From: Bacteroidales bacterium UBA1173
GTDB taxonomy: Bacteria; Bacteroidota; Bacteroidia; Bacteroidales; F082
Direction of reading: 5' to 3'
Length of the DNA: 64,000 nucleotides
NCBI GenBank assembly: GCA_002311655.1
Contig: DBYZ01000008.1
Span: 1-64,000 of the forward strand
Part shown: piece by piece, positions 15,282-23,654 of the stretch
Layout: every line of letters starts with the position of its first letter
How positions within the stretch are numbered: the first letter of the stretch is position 1
Notes under the pieces: generated by a model
What the model saw: only the letters and a program-made list of their open reading frames with translations
What the model was told of the DNA's origin: nothing
Database searches by the model: none
Made by a program: the position numbers and the translations under genes

Positions 15282-16262
15282 ATGAAACGGATCGTTTTTT
15301 CAATCGTGGCGGCAATAACATTGTTAACCGCTTGTGCATCAAGCAATAACGTCATCAACGACGATGCTTATTACTCACCATACAATAAGGATTCGCAATT
15401 CGACAAGGTTCTCGTGACCTCAAATTACGGCTATTTCGATTCAAATGAAGTGAAGTCGGAAAAACGTAAAATGTACGAGGAATATACTGTTACAGACAGC
15501 ATAGAGCGCATTGTCGACACCGTTTATATCATCGAAGAGTCTCCTACAACCCATGTAACTCTTGAATTAGGCGCAGGTATCGGATTCGGATTGGGCTACG
15601 GATGGTCATACTATTATGGTTGGGATCCTTATTGGTATCCTTACTACAGCTACACGCCATATTACTGGGCATATCCAAGCTATTACTGGGGAAGCTATTG
15701 GTATTATCCTCATTATCCGGTTTATCCCGTTTATCCTCATCACCCACATCATCCGCATCATCCACATCACCCAGGGTTTTCTGGCAATTTCAACAACAGC
15801 CACCATGGAGCACTGCATCATGGTAACAATGGCGTGAAGCCAAGCAATATTAATAATAGGAGAAACTCGAATTCAAACCCAACCAACAGTGGAAATGTAA
15901 GCCGTCCAGCGGAATCTACCAGACGTCAAGCAACGTCAACAGCAAGACCGGCTAATACAACAAGACCGTCTTCGGAAAAGAAGAACTACACTCCGGCTAA
16001 CTCCAACCGTCAAACCAGATCAAGTTCGGAGTATGTGCGCCCAAACAACAACACAAGGCCGAACAGCAATACTGTTAGACCAAACAACAATACTACAAGG
16101 CCAAACAGTAATGTTTCAAGACCAAATAACAACAATTCAAGACCGAGCAGCAATACTGTAAGACCTAGCAGCAGCAGTCCTCGATCAAGCAGCAGCGTAA
16201 GCACACCGAGAAGCAGCGGCGGTGGCGGCGGCGGCACTCGCTCTGGAGGAGGAAGAAGATAA
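15282..16262 (+). CDS. Low-complexity lipoprotein with His/Pro and RPN-heptad tail
   Basis: A 326-residue putative lipoprotein of unknown function. The lipobox LLTAC lipidates Cys18. Residues 20-95 are ordinary, 100-155 are extremely Tyr/Trp-rich, 155-170 are tandem HPH units, and 195-326 are low complexity. Within the last part, about eight consecutive 7-residue units of the form RPNxNxx lead to a Ser-rich and then Gly-rich, basic end (SGGGGGGTRSGGGRR). Such tails suggest an extended, possibly cell-wall- or RNA/DNA-interacting surface polymer. An outer membrane FadL-like gene starts 18 bp downstream on the same strand. Confidence 0.7.
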   Translation: MKRIVFSIVAAITLLTACASSNNVINDDAYYSPYNKDSQFDKVLVTSNYGYFDSNEVKSEKRKMYEEYTVTDSIERIVDTVYIIEESPTTHVTLELGAGIGFGLGYGWSYYYGWDPYWYPYYSYTPYYWAYPSYYWGSYWYYPHYPVYPVYPHHPHHPHHPHHPGFSGNFNNSHHGALHHGNNGVKPSNINNRRNSNSNPTNSGNVSRPAESTRRQATSTARPANTTRPSSEKKNYTPANSNRQTRSSSEYVRPNNNTRPNSNTVRPNNNTTRPNSNVSRPNNNNSRPSSNTVRPSSSSPRSSSSVSTPRSSGGGGGGTRSGGGRR

Positions 16263-16280
16263 TTATAAATTATTACAACT

Positions 16281-17759
16281 ATGAAAAAGCTCTTTTTAAC
16301 AATAATGATATTGGCCCCAATGTTCATTTGGGCACAAACCGAGAACGACATGCTCGATTTCTCAACGGTTTATTATCAAGGAACGGCAAAAAGTGCCGCT
16401 ATGGGCAACGCCATGGGAGCCGTCGGAAACGACTTCTCTGCAATAGCGATAAACCCAGCAGGATTGGGACTTTTCAGAAAGTCGACATTTACTTTTACTC
16501 CTGACTTGAGCATAACATCCGTAGAGTCAAATTACAAAGGAAACAACGGCTTTGACAGAGCTTTCAAACTTCAAAGTAACAATATCGGTCTCACCTGGAC
16601 ACAAGATTTCAACGACGAAACACTCTCATCTGTCAGTATCGCCTTAGGAATCAATAAGTTAAACAACTACAAATCAAATATTTTTGTCAATGGAGAGAAT
16701 CCGAACACATCGCTTATTGATGCTTATATTTCCGAATTATACGAAAACGGAATCAATAACGACGTGGCATTGGAAGATTATTCACCAAATGGAATATTCC
16801 CTCTCTGGGACACCTATCTCCTTGATTTCTATGACGATGGCTCTATCGGCTCCGATGTACCGCAAGGCGGACTCAAACAACAATACGGTGTGAGCAAAAC
16901 CGGCTATATGCGTGAGTTCAATTTCGCTTCAGGCTTCAATTTCAACGAGAAACTCTTCCTCGGAGTAGCGTTGGATTTCCCATATTTTGACAGGAACATC
17001 ACGAATGAATATAAAGAAACAAATCTCAGCTCCAGCGACAGTTTCAAAAACTGGACGCAAACGGAATACATAAAGAATTCTGGCATTGGCGTGAACGCAA
17101 AGTTTGGAGCTATAGTCTTTCCGGCAAGATGGCTGCGACTTGGCGCATCGTTCCATACACCTACTATATATAATGTCACCGAAAGCTGGTACACCAACAC
17201 GAGATCGGTCTTCAGCAACGACATCTATACACACGAGTCACCGACAGGCACCTACAAATACATTGTAACAACGCCATTGCGCCTTAACGCCAGTGTCGCC
17301 TTTATTTTCGGCAACTTCGGAATGATTACTGGCGACTATGAATATGTGGATTACAGCAAGATGCGCGCCTCAAGCCACGATTACGACTATACAAATTTCA
17401 ACGATTTCATCCGCGACTTTTACAAAGCCACATCTAACTTAAGATTTGGTACTGAATGGCGCTGGCAAAGCCTTGCATTCAGAGCAGGTTACGCCATTTA
17501 CGGCAGTCCGTTCGGTTTCGACAGCGAGAATCTTAAGACCACATCCTATTCATGCGGCTTCGGCTACACATACTATCGTTTCACATTTGATGCTGCATAC
17601 GTGTTAAGCCATCGCAACAATTCGTATGATTTGTACTCGCAATACTCATTATACCCAGCATATTATGGCGAAAACAACGAGTTTGTCGACGACACAAAAG
17701 TAAAAGAGACGACCAACATACATCAGCTGGTCATCTCTTTCAAGTTCAGATTAGACTGA
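16281..17759 (+). CDS. FadL/OmpP1-like outer membrane transport protein
   Basis: A 492-residue outer membrane protein. A signal peptide ends after IWAQ. The mature N-terminus carries the FadL/TodX-type pattern GTAKSAAMGNAMGA and the conserved NPAGLGLF, which in FadL forms the plug/hatch. Repeated amphipathic strands fill the remainder, ending in the aromatic-terminated FKFRLD strand recognised by Bam. The family imports hydrophobic molecules; Bacteroidetes copies are often labelled hemin receptor without evidence. It is probably cotranscribed with the preceding low-complexity lipoprotein, and converges on the zinc-ribbon gene with only 5 bp between stops. Confidence 0.85.
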   Translation: MKKLFLTIMILAPMFIWAQTENDMLDFSTVYYQGTAKSAAMGNAMGAVGNDFSAIAINPAGLGLFRKSTFTFTPDLSITSVESNYKGNNGFDRAFKLQSNNIGLTWTQDFNDETLSSVSIALGINKLNNYKSNIFVNGENPNTSLIDAYISELYENGINNDVALEDYSPNGIFPLWDTYLLDFYDDGSIGSDVPQGGLKQQYGVSKTGYMREFNFASGFNFNEKLFLGVALDFPYFDRNITNEYKETNLSSSDSFKNWTQTEYIKNSGIGVNAKFGAIVFPARWLRLGASFHTPTIYNVTESWYTNTRSVFSNDIYTHESPTGTYKYIVTTPLRLNASVAFIFGNFGMITGDYEYVDYSKMRASSHDYDYTNFNDFIRDFYKATSNLRFGTEWRWQSLAFRAGYAIYGSPFGFDSENLKTTSYSCGFGYTYYRFTFDAAYVLSHRNNSYDLYSQYSLYPAYYGENNEFVDDTKVKETTNIHQLVISFKFRLD

Positions 17760-17764
17760 TAAAA

Positions 17765-18553
17765 TCAGTTCTTTGCGTTGTATTGGTCGATAATGTCTTG
17801 GTCGACCAAGATACGGCCGCAGTATTCGCAAACGATAATCTTCTTGTGGATACGGATATCGAGCTGGTGTTGTGGTGGAATCTTGTTGAAGCATCCGCCG
17901 CAGGCATCACGCTCGATTTGCACGACTGCCAAACCATTTCTTGCACCTTTTCTGATACGTTTGTAAGCTGCAAGGAGACGTTCCTCGATCAAAGCTTCGC
18001 TTTCCTTTGACTTTGCAATGAGTTCCTCTTCTTCTTTCTCAGTCTCTTCAACGATTGACTGCAGTTCTGACTGCTTCACCTGGAGGTCGTTCTTGCGCTC
18101 GGCAAGCTTCTTTTCGGTAGCCTCAAGATTTGTCTTGATATCCTCGATTTTAATTGTCGCATCCTTGATTCTCTTTTCGCAGAGCTGAATCTCAAGTGAT
18201 TGATATTCAGTCTCTTTTGTCAATGAATCGTATTCACGGCTATTACGGACGTTGTTCTGCTGTTCCTCGTATTTCTTGATCAAAGCCTGTGTCTCTTTGA
18301 TCTTGATTTTGTAGTTTGTAACGTCGGTGTTGAATTTCTTCAAATCCTCGTTATAGTGACCAATACGGGTCTCGAGACCAGCGACTTCGTCTTCAAGGTC
18401 CTGCACTGCTTCCGGCAACTCGCCGCGCACGATGCGAATCTTATCTATCTTAGAATCAATCTGTTGCAGTGTGTAAAGTGCAACCAACTTTCTTTCAACG
18501 GTGACTTCAATCTGTTCTTCCTCGTTGAGCTTAATTTCCTGATTATCAGCCAT
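17765..18553 (-). CDS. Coiled-coil protein with C4-type zinc ribbon (CdsZ/DUF164-like)
   Basis: A 262-residue cytosolic protein. A long antiparallel coiled coil (about residues 30-195, rich in E/K/L heptads) is followed by a C4 zinc ribbon with CGGC and CEYCG cysteine pairs near residues 218 and 246. Members of the family bind nucleic acid or act as adaptors; the role in Bacteroidetes is unclear. It is 18 bp downstream of the Nif3-family gene and the two form a conserved operon pair. Confidence 0.88.
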   Translation of the reverse strand: MADNQEIKLNEEEQIEVTVERKLVALYTLQQIDSKIDKIRIVRGELPEAVQDLEDEVAGLETRIGHYNEDLKKFNTDVTNYKIKIKETQALIKKYEEQQNNVRNSREYDSLTKETEYQSLEIQLCEKRIKDATIKIEDIKTNLEATEKKLAERKNDLQVKQSELQSIVEETEKEEEELIAKSKESEALIEERLLAAYKRIRKGARNGLAVVQIERDACGGCFNKIPPQHQLDIRIHKKIIVCEYCGRILVDQDIIDQYNAKN

Positions 18554-18571
18554 TTATGTAATATTTAATAT

Positions 18572-19366
18572 TTATACAAAATAGTTTATCGAGTTAGTTT
18601 TAACGCTCGAAATTGAAACTGCAAAGTTACAAAATTTTTTAATAATTGCATCAGCAATTAATTCTTTTGTAAATTGTTCTGTTTCATAATGTCCGGCATC
18701 GACCAAAAGAAGCTTGCCGTCGGCCTCAAAAAAGTCGTGATATTTTACATCGCCAGTTATGTAAGCATCTGCATTACAATGCTTTACGTTATTAAGCAAG
18801 AAAAATCCCGAGCCTCCGCAAACAGCGACTTTCTTTATTCTCTTTCCTAAAAAATCGGAGTGGCGAAGTGCTTTTGCGTTGAGATTTTTTTTCACGAGAG
18901 TTAAAAATTCAGTCTCATCGAGAGCATTTTCCAACTCTCCCACCATACCACCACCGGTGACGACATCGGTTTCTGATTGAATCGGCTCCAGAATCTCAAG
19001 ATTTTTCAGTCCAAGTTTATCGGCAAGCCATTTGCTCACACCGAGATAGCTGTTGTCGAGATTGGTATGCATGCAAGCTATCGCAATGTCGTTTTTAATT
19101 GCCTTGATAATCGTTCTTTCGATTGTATTTTCTGGCAAAATATGCTTCAACGGCTTGTAAATCAGAGGATGATGGCTTATCACGAGATGAAATCCCTTTT
19201 CTATTGCCTCATCGATGACCGTTTCAGTCACATCGAGAGTTATCAAAGCCTTGTCTATCAACATATTAGCATCACCGACAAGCAACCCGGCATTATCCCA
19301 CGACTCCTGCCATCTGAGCGGTGCGATGTCAGTAATACATCCTACAATTTCACTAACTTTATTCAT
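18572..19366 (-). CDS. Nif3-like dinuclear metal centre protein (YbgI family)
   Basis: A 264-residue protein of the Nif3/YbgI family, which forms toroidal hexamers with two metals per subunit. Metal-ligand motifs are visible: SHHPLIY near residue 66, CMHTNLD near 97 and the C-terminal DAGHYETE near 220. It is often annotated as GTP cyclohydrolase I type 2 homologue, but that activity is not established. It lacks the roughly 100-residue PII-like insert carried by longer homologues. First gene of the operon with the zinc-ribbon protein. Confidence 0.9.
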   Translation of the reverse strand: MNKVSEIVGCITDIAPLRWQESWDNAGLLVGDANMLIDKALITLDVTETVIDEAIEKGFHLVISHHPLIYKPLKHILPENTIERTIIKAIKNDIAIACMHTNLDNSYLGVSKWLADKLGLKNLEILEPIQSETDVVTGGGMVGELENALDETEFLTLVKKNLNAKALRHSDFLGKRIKKVAVCGGSGFFLLNNVKHCNADAYITGDVKYHDFFEADGKLLLVDAGHYETEQFTKELIADAIIKKFCNFAVSISSVKTNSINYFV

Positions 19367-19423
19367 TTCAAAAATTTTCGCTAAAATAATAAAAATAATG
19401 ACTCGCGGATTAAAAATAATTTG

Positions 19424-19431
19424 TATATTTG
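19424..19431 (+). promoter_or_regulatory. -7 promoter element for lpxK-punA-lpxH
   Basis: TATATTTG, 37 bp upstream of the lpxK ATG; it overlaps the first codons of a longer but spurious start at 19421. Confidence 0.7.
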
Positions 19432-19468
19432 TACGTTAATTATTAAACATAATCTAACATCCAATTCT

Positions 19469-20518
19469 ATGAACAGATTGTTGACTCCCATATCATGGCT
19501 TTACGCGATTGTACTGAACATCCGCCATTGGCTTTATGATGTTGGAATATTGAAATCAAAGAGTTTCGGGGTGCCGACAATTTGCATAGGAAACCTCGCT
19601 TTTGGCGGAACCGGTAAGACACCGCACACGGAATATCTCATCCGATTTTTAAAAGACAAGGCAAAAGTGGCGGTTTTAAGTCGTGGCTACGGCAGACAAA
19701 CAAAAGGATATGTCCTCGCTGATGAAAACGCCACCTACGAACTAATCGGTGACGAGCCGATGCTTTATCATTCAAAATTTGATGACATTACTGTTGCCGT
19801 CGATGAAAACAGACCTGATGGCGTTGAGCGTCTCATGCACCTGGATAGGACTCCGGAAGTGATTCTTCTCGACGACGCATATCAGCACAGGAAAATAAAA
19901 CCTGGATTGAATATTCTTCTGACAGAATATTTTAACATTTATAAGAACGACGCACTAGTTCCTGCCGGCAATCTTCGTGATGTTAAAAGCGCCGCAAAAC
20001 GCGCCGATATCATTATCGTTTCGAAATCACCACGTGTTTTGTTGCCGTACGACAAACGCGATGTCATCAACTTGATAAACGCAAAACCATATCAAAAAGT
20101 TTTCTTCACTTATATTGATTTTCAACCACTTAAACCGATTAACCAGACAGCGAAGGACACAAAACTGTCCGACATGAAATCTGTTTATCTTTTCTGCGGC
20201 ATAGCAAATCCTTATCCGCTTGAAGATCATCTGAAGAGAAAATACAACACATTGATTACCAATTATTACGACGACCATCATTGTTTCACAAACAGCGATA
20301 TCGACGTGATTCTTGGCGGTTTTGATAGTGTTATCGGTAAAAACAAAATTATTGTTACAACTGAAAAAGATTTAATGAGATTAACAAACTCTTCGTTTAT
20401 CAACAGATTTGAAAATGTGCCGCTCTTCACCATTCCGATTGAGGTGCATTTCAACGATGAGAAGGAAGAGGAAACTTTTAATTATTTGATTTTGAATTAT
20501 GTTGGAAAAAATTCTTGA
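19469..20518 (+). CDS. lpxK: Tetraacyldisaccharide 4'-kinase
   Basis: A 349-residue inner-membrane-associated kinase that phosphorylates the 4' position of the lipid A precursor. The P-loop GGTGKT is at residues 46-51, preceded by an N-terminal amphipathic/membrane helix. LLDDAYQHRKI is the LpxK signature near residue 130. ATG 19469 was chosen because the longer reading frame would start within the promoter. Its 3' end overlaps the next gene by 20 bp, indicating coupling to purine nucleoside phosphorylase, with lpxH one gene further. Confidence 0.93.
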   Translation: MNRLLTPISWLYAIVLNIRHWLYDVGILKSKSFGVPTICIGNLAFGGTGKTPHTEYLIRFLKDKAKVAVLSRGYGRQTKGYVLADENATYELIGDEPMLYHSKFDDITVAVDENRPDGVERLMHLDRTPEVILLDDAYQHRKIKPGLNILLTEYFNIYKNDALVPAGNLRDVKSAAKRADIIIVSKSPRVLLPYDKRDVINLINAKPYQKVFFTYIDFQPLKPINQTAKDTKLSDMKSVYLFCGIANPYPLEDHLKRKYNTLITNYYDDHHCFTNSDIDVILGGFDSVIGKNKIIVTTEKDLMRLTNSSFINRFENVPLFTIPIEVHFNDEKEEETFNYLILNYVGKNS

Positions 20519-21326
20519 GACAGTAGATTTTATAAAATCTAAGACAAATGGTTACGAACCGGAAATTGGCATAGTTTTGGGTTCAGGACTTGGCGGATTG
20601 GTGAATGTCATGGATATTCAGTACACAATACCATTTTCAGATATTCCAAATTTTCCTGTTTCTACAGTGAAAGGCCATAAAGGACAGATGGTTTTCGGAA
20701 TGTTGAGTGGTCGTAAAGTTGCGGCTATGCAAGGTCGCTTTCATTATTATGAAGGCTACAGCACAAAAGATGTCACCTTCCCGATTCGAGTTCTTAAATA
20801 CTTGGGCATCAAGTTGTTAGTGCTTTCAAACGCCAGCGGTGGCATAAACCAGAGCTTCCGTGTAAGCGACATAATGTTCATAACAGATCATATCAACCTG
20901 TTGCCAAATCCGTTGATCGGTCCAAACGACGACAGAATTGGAACTCGTTTCCCTGAGATGAGCCAACCATATGACCATAGGTTAATTGCTTTGGCTGATG
21001 ATATCGCCAAGAAATTGAACATTCATGTTCAGCACGGTGTTTACGTTGCCGATTCAGGTCCATCATACGAGACTCCAGCAGAATACCGTTACTATCGCAT
21101 AATAGGTGGCGACTGCGTGGGAATGTCCACAGTGCCTGAGGTTATCGTGGCACGCCACTGCGGACTGCCTGTATTTGCAGTGTCTGTCATCACCGACCTT
21201 GGTGGACAAGAGATTCCTGTTGAGGTTACACACGAAGAGGTGCTCAACGCTGCAAATGTAGCCGAGCCGAAAATGACAGCAATCATACAAGAGATGTTTA
21301 AACGTCTTGACGAGATAAAACTCTGA
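20499..21326 (+). CDS. punA: Purine nucleoside phosphorylase
   Basis: A 275-residue trimeric-type PNP that cleaves purine nucleosides with phosphate to base and ribose 1-phosphate. Family motifs: GIVLGSGLGGL at the N-terminus, VKGHKGQMVFGMLSGRKV, QGRFHYYEG, and the substrate loop GVYVADSGPSYETPAEYR near residue 180. The start lies inside lpxK (20-bp overlap), so it is translated from a coupled position. Its placement between two lipid A genes is a genomic rather than an evident metabolic link. Confidence 0.95.
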   Translation: MLEKILETVDFIKSKTNGYEPEIGIVLGSGLGGLVNVMDIQYTIPFSDIPNFPVSTVKGHKGQMVFGMLSGRKVAAMQGRFHYYEGYSTKDVTFPIRVLKYLGIKLLVLSNASGGINQSFRVSDIMFITDHINLLPNPLIGPNDDRIGTRFPEMSQPYDHRLIALADDIAKKLNIHVQHGVYVADSGPSYETPAEYRYYRIIGGDCVGMSTVPEVIVARHCGLPVFAVSVITDLGGQEIPVEVTHEEVLNAANVAEPKMTAIIQEMFKRLDEIKL

Positions 21327-21339
21327 TAATCATCGTTAT

Positions 21340-22086
21340 ATGATTTATTTCGTAACAGATTTCCATCTCGGAATACCAACTTTGGAGGACAGCCAGAGGC
21401 GCGAGAAAATGCTTCTCGAGTTCCTTGATTCAATAAAAGAATCATGCGAAGAGCTGTTTCTGATGGGTGATTTGTTCGACTTCTGGTACGAATACAAGAC
21501 TGTGATTCCACGCGGACATGTGCGATTACTCGGGAAACTCGCCGACTTCATCGACAGCGGCATTCCAGTGCATCTTTTTGCAGGAAACCACGACCTCTGG
21601 ACTTTCTCATATCTCCAGGAAGAGATTGGTATTCAGGTACATAGAGATCCAGAGGTGATGATGCTCAAAGGCAAGAAATTCTTCCTTGTGCATGGCGACG
21701 GACGCGGCGACGGCGACAACGGATACAAATTCCTGAAAAGCGTGTTTGAAAACAGGTTTTTACAATGGTGCTTCCGTCATGTCCATCCCGATTTTGGAAT
21801 TAGAGTTGCATTGAAATGGTCTCATAATCATAGAGTTAAGAAACTTAAGAAAGAATCGGAGAGCAATTTTTACGCCGACATCGAGAACACACGTCTTTAC
21901 AAATACGCATTGGACGAGGCACAGAAAGACCCTACGATAGATTTCTTCGTGTTCGGGCACCAGCACAAGCCGATGCAGTACAAAACCGGAGAACACGCTG
22001 TGACGACGGTGGTCGGAAACTGGATTTGGGATTACACGTACGCGGTGTTTGACGGTGAGAATATGACGTTAAAAGAATGGAAATAG
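21340..22086 (+). CDS. lpxH: UDP-2,3-diacylglucosamine diphosphatase
   Basis: A 248-residue metallophosphoesterase. Metal ligands are seen as DFHLG (residues 7-9), GDLFDFW (about 43-46), AGNHDLW (about 79-82), a central HGDGRGDGD and the C-terminal GHQHKP. It hydrolyses UDP-2,3-diacylglucosamine to lipid X in lipid A synthesis. This is the LpxH/LpxH2 branch; distinction from LpxH2 cannot be made confidently by eye. It lies 13 bp downstream of punA in the lpxK operon. Confidence 0.88.
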   Translation: MIYFVTDFHLGIPTLEDSQRREKMLLEFLDSIKESCEELFLMGDLFDFWYEYKTVIPRGHVRLLGKLADFIDSGIPVHLFAGNHDLWTFSYLQEEIGIQVHRDPEVMMLKGKKFFLVHGDGRGDGDNGYKFLKSVFENRFLQWCFRHVHPDFGIRVALKWSHNHRVKKLKKESESNFYADIENTRLYKYALDEAQKDPTIDFFVFGHQHKPMQYKTGEHAVTTVVGNWIWDYTYAVFDGENMTLKEWK

Positions 22087-22093
22087 TTTAAGC

Positions 22094-22227
22094 CTCTCGC
22101 AGATTACGCTGAAAACGCGGAAATATTCTTCCGACCAAAACTTCCGCGAAATCTGCAGCTCGCGACGCGAGCAATCCCGCAGAGGAAGAATAGAAAAAAT
22201 CTGTGATATCTGCGGAATCTGCGAGAG
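22094..22227. repeat. Compound nested palindrome (REP/MITE-like)
   Basis: Outer arms CTCTCGCAGATT (22094-22105) and AATCTGCGAGAG (22216-22227) are perfect complements. Inside, ATTCTTCC (22125-22132) pairs with GGAAGAAT (22184-22191), and the centre GCTCGCG-A-CGCGAGC (22158-22172) is a perfect hairpin. It fills almost the entire lpxH/M20 gap and codes for nothing. Confidence 0.75.
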
Positions 22228-22255
22228 AAGTAAAGAAAATCATAAATTATATAAT

Positions 22256-23623
22256 ATGAATAAAATTCAAAGTTACATTAAAGAAAACGAACAGCGTTTT
22301 TTGGATGAGTTGTTCGGACTCATTAGAATTCCGTCTATCAGCTCGGAATCGGCACATAAGCCAGATATGATTAAAGCGGCAGAATATTGGAGAGACAGCA
22401 TCTTGAAGGCAGGCGCCGACAAGGCAGAAGTGATGCCGACAGAAGGCAACCCTATCGTTTACGGCGAGAAAATCATCGACCCGAAACTCCCGACAGTGTT
22501 GGTTTACGGTCACTACGACGTGATGCCGGTCGACCCGATAGAGCTGTGGCACACCGACCCGTTTGAGCCCGTCATCAAAGACGGCAAGATCTGGGCTCGC
22601 GGCGCTGACGACGACAAAGGTCAGGCTTTCATGCATGCCAAGGCATTCGAGACGATGATGCAGACTGGCACCCTCCCCTGCAACGTGAAATTCATGCTCG
22701 AAGGCGAGGAAGAGATTGGCTCAGGTAGTCTCTCAAAATGGATTGAAGAATACAAAGACTTAGTGAAAGCTGACGTCATTTTGGTTTCCGACACCAGCAT
22801 GATCAACCACGACACACCTTCTATCACAACAGGTTTGCGTGGTTTGGCATATTGGGAGGTCGAGGTGACTGGTCCAAACGCCGACCTGCACTCAGGATTG
22901 TTCGGCGGCGCTGTCGCAAACCCATTGAACACCTTGTGCGAGATGGTCGCAGGTGTGATGGACAAGAACAACCACATCACAATCCCTCATTTCTATGACG
23001 ATGTCGTTGAATCATCAGAAAGAGAGCGCGAAATGCTCAACAAGGCACCTTACAATGAAGAAGAATTCAAGAAATCATTGGGTGTCAAAGCATTACGTGG
23101 TGAGGAAGGATACACCAAGATTGAACGCGTCGGCATCCGTCCGACATTCGACTTGTGCGGCATCTGGGGCGGTTACACCGGCGAAGGCTCAAAGACAGTG
23201 TTGCCATCGAAGGTATACGCAAAGATTTCATGCCGTCTGGTGCCAAATCAAGACCATGAGAAGATTGGCAAGCTGTTCAAAGAATATTTCGAGAGCATAG
23301 CTCCTGATTATGTGACAGTTAAGGTTACCACATTGCACGGTGGCGAGGCTTATGGCTGCCCGATCGAGCTGCCGGCATACAAAGCAGCGGAGCAGGCATA
23401 TTTCGACACCTACGGCAAGCTGCCTATCCCAATGAGAAGCGGAGGAAGCATCCCTATCATCGCAAGATTTGAGAAGGTTTTAGGCATCAAGTCAATTTTG
23501 ATGGGCTTCGGTCTTGGTGAAGACGCCATCCACTCACCTAACGAAAACTACCGCCTCGACCACTTCTTCAAAGGAATCGAGACCATTGTTCAGTTCTATC
23601 AGCATTTTGCTGGAAAGAAATAA
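22256..23623 (+). CDS. M20-family metallo-dipeptidase
   Basis: A 455-residue cytosolic zinc peptidase of the M20 family, dipeptidase (PepV/CNDP-like) branch. Metal-binding motifs: VYGHYDVMPVDP near residue 84, ARGADDDKGQ near 118, EGEEEIGSGS near 150 and the C-terminal GLGEDAIHSPNE. A dimerisation lid domain occupies roughly residues 190-345. It cleaves small peptides. No signal peptide. Monocistronic, ending in a strong terminator. Confidence 0.92.
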   Translation: MNKIQSYIKENEQRFLDELFGLIRIPSISSESAHKPDMIKAAEYWRDSILKAGADKAEVMPTEGNPIVYGEKIIDPKLPTVLVYGHYDVMPVDPIELWHTDPFEPVIKDGKIWARGADDDKGQAFMHAKAFETMMQTGTLPCNVKFMLEGEEEIGSGSLSKWIEEYKDLVKADVILVSDTSMINHDTPSITTGLRGLAYWEVEVTGPNADLHSGLFGGAVANPLNTLCEMVAGVMDKNNHITIPHFYDDVVESSEREREMLNKAPYNEEEFKKSLGVKALRGEEGYTKIERVGIRPTFDLCGIWGGYTGEGSKTVLPSKVYAKISCRLVPNQDHEKIGKLFKEYFESIAPDYVTVKVTTLHGGEAYGCPIELPAYKAAEQAYFDTYGKLPIPMRSGGSIPIIARFEKVLGIKSILMGFGLGEDAIHSPNENYRLDHFFKGIETIVQFYQHFAGKK

Positions 23624-23654
23624 AAAAAAAGACGGCTTAACGCCGTCTTTTTTT
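23624..23654. terminator. Bidirectional terminator between M20 peptidase and dsbD
   Basis: GACGGC (23631-23636) and GCCGTC (23642-23647) form a stem with a long A-run before it and a T-run after it, serving both convergent genes. Confidence 0.85.
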
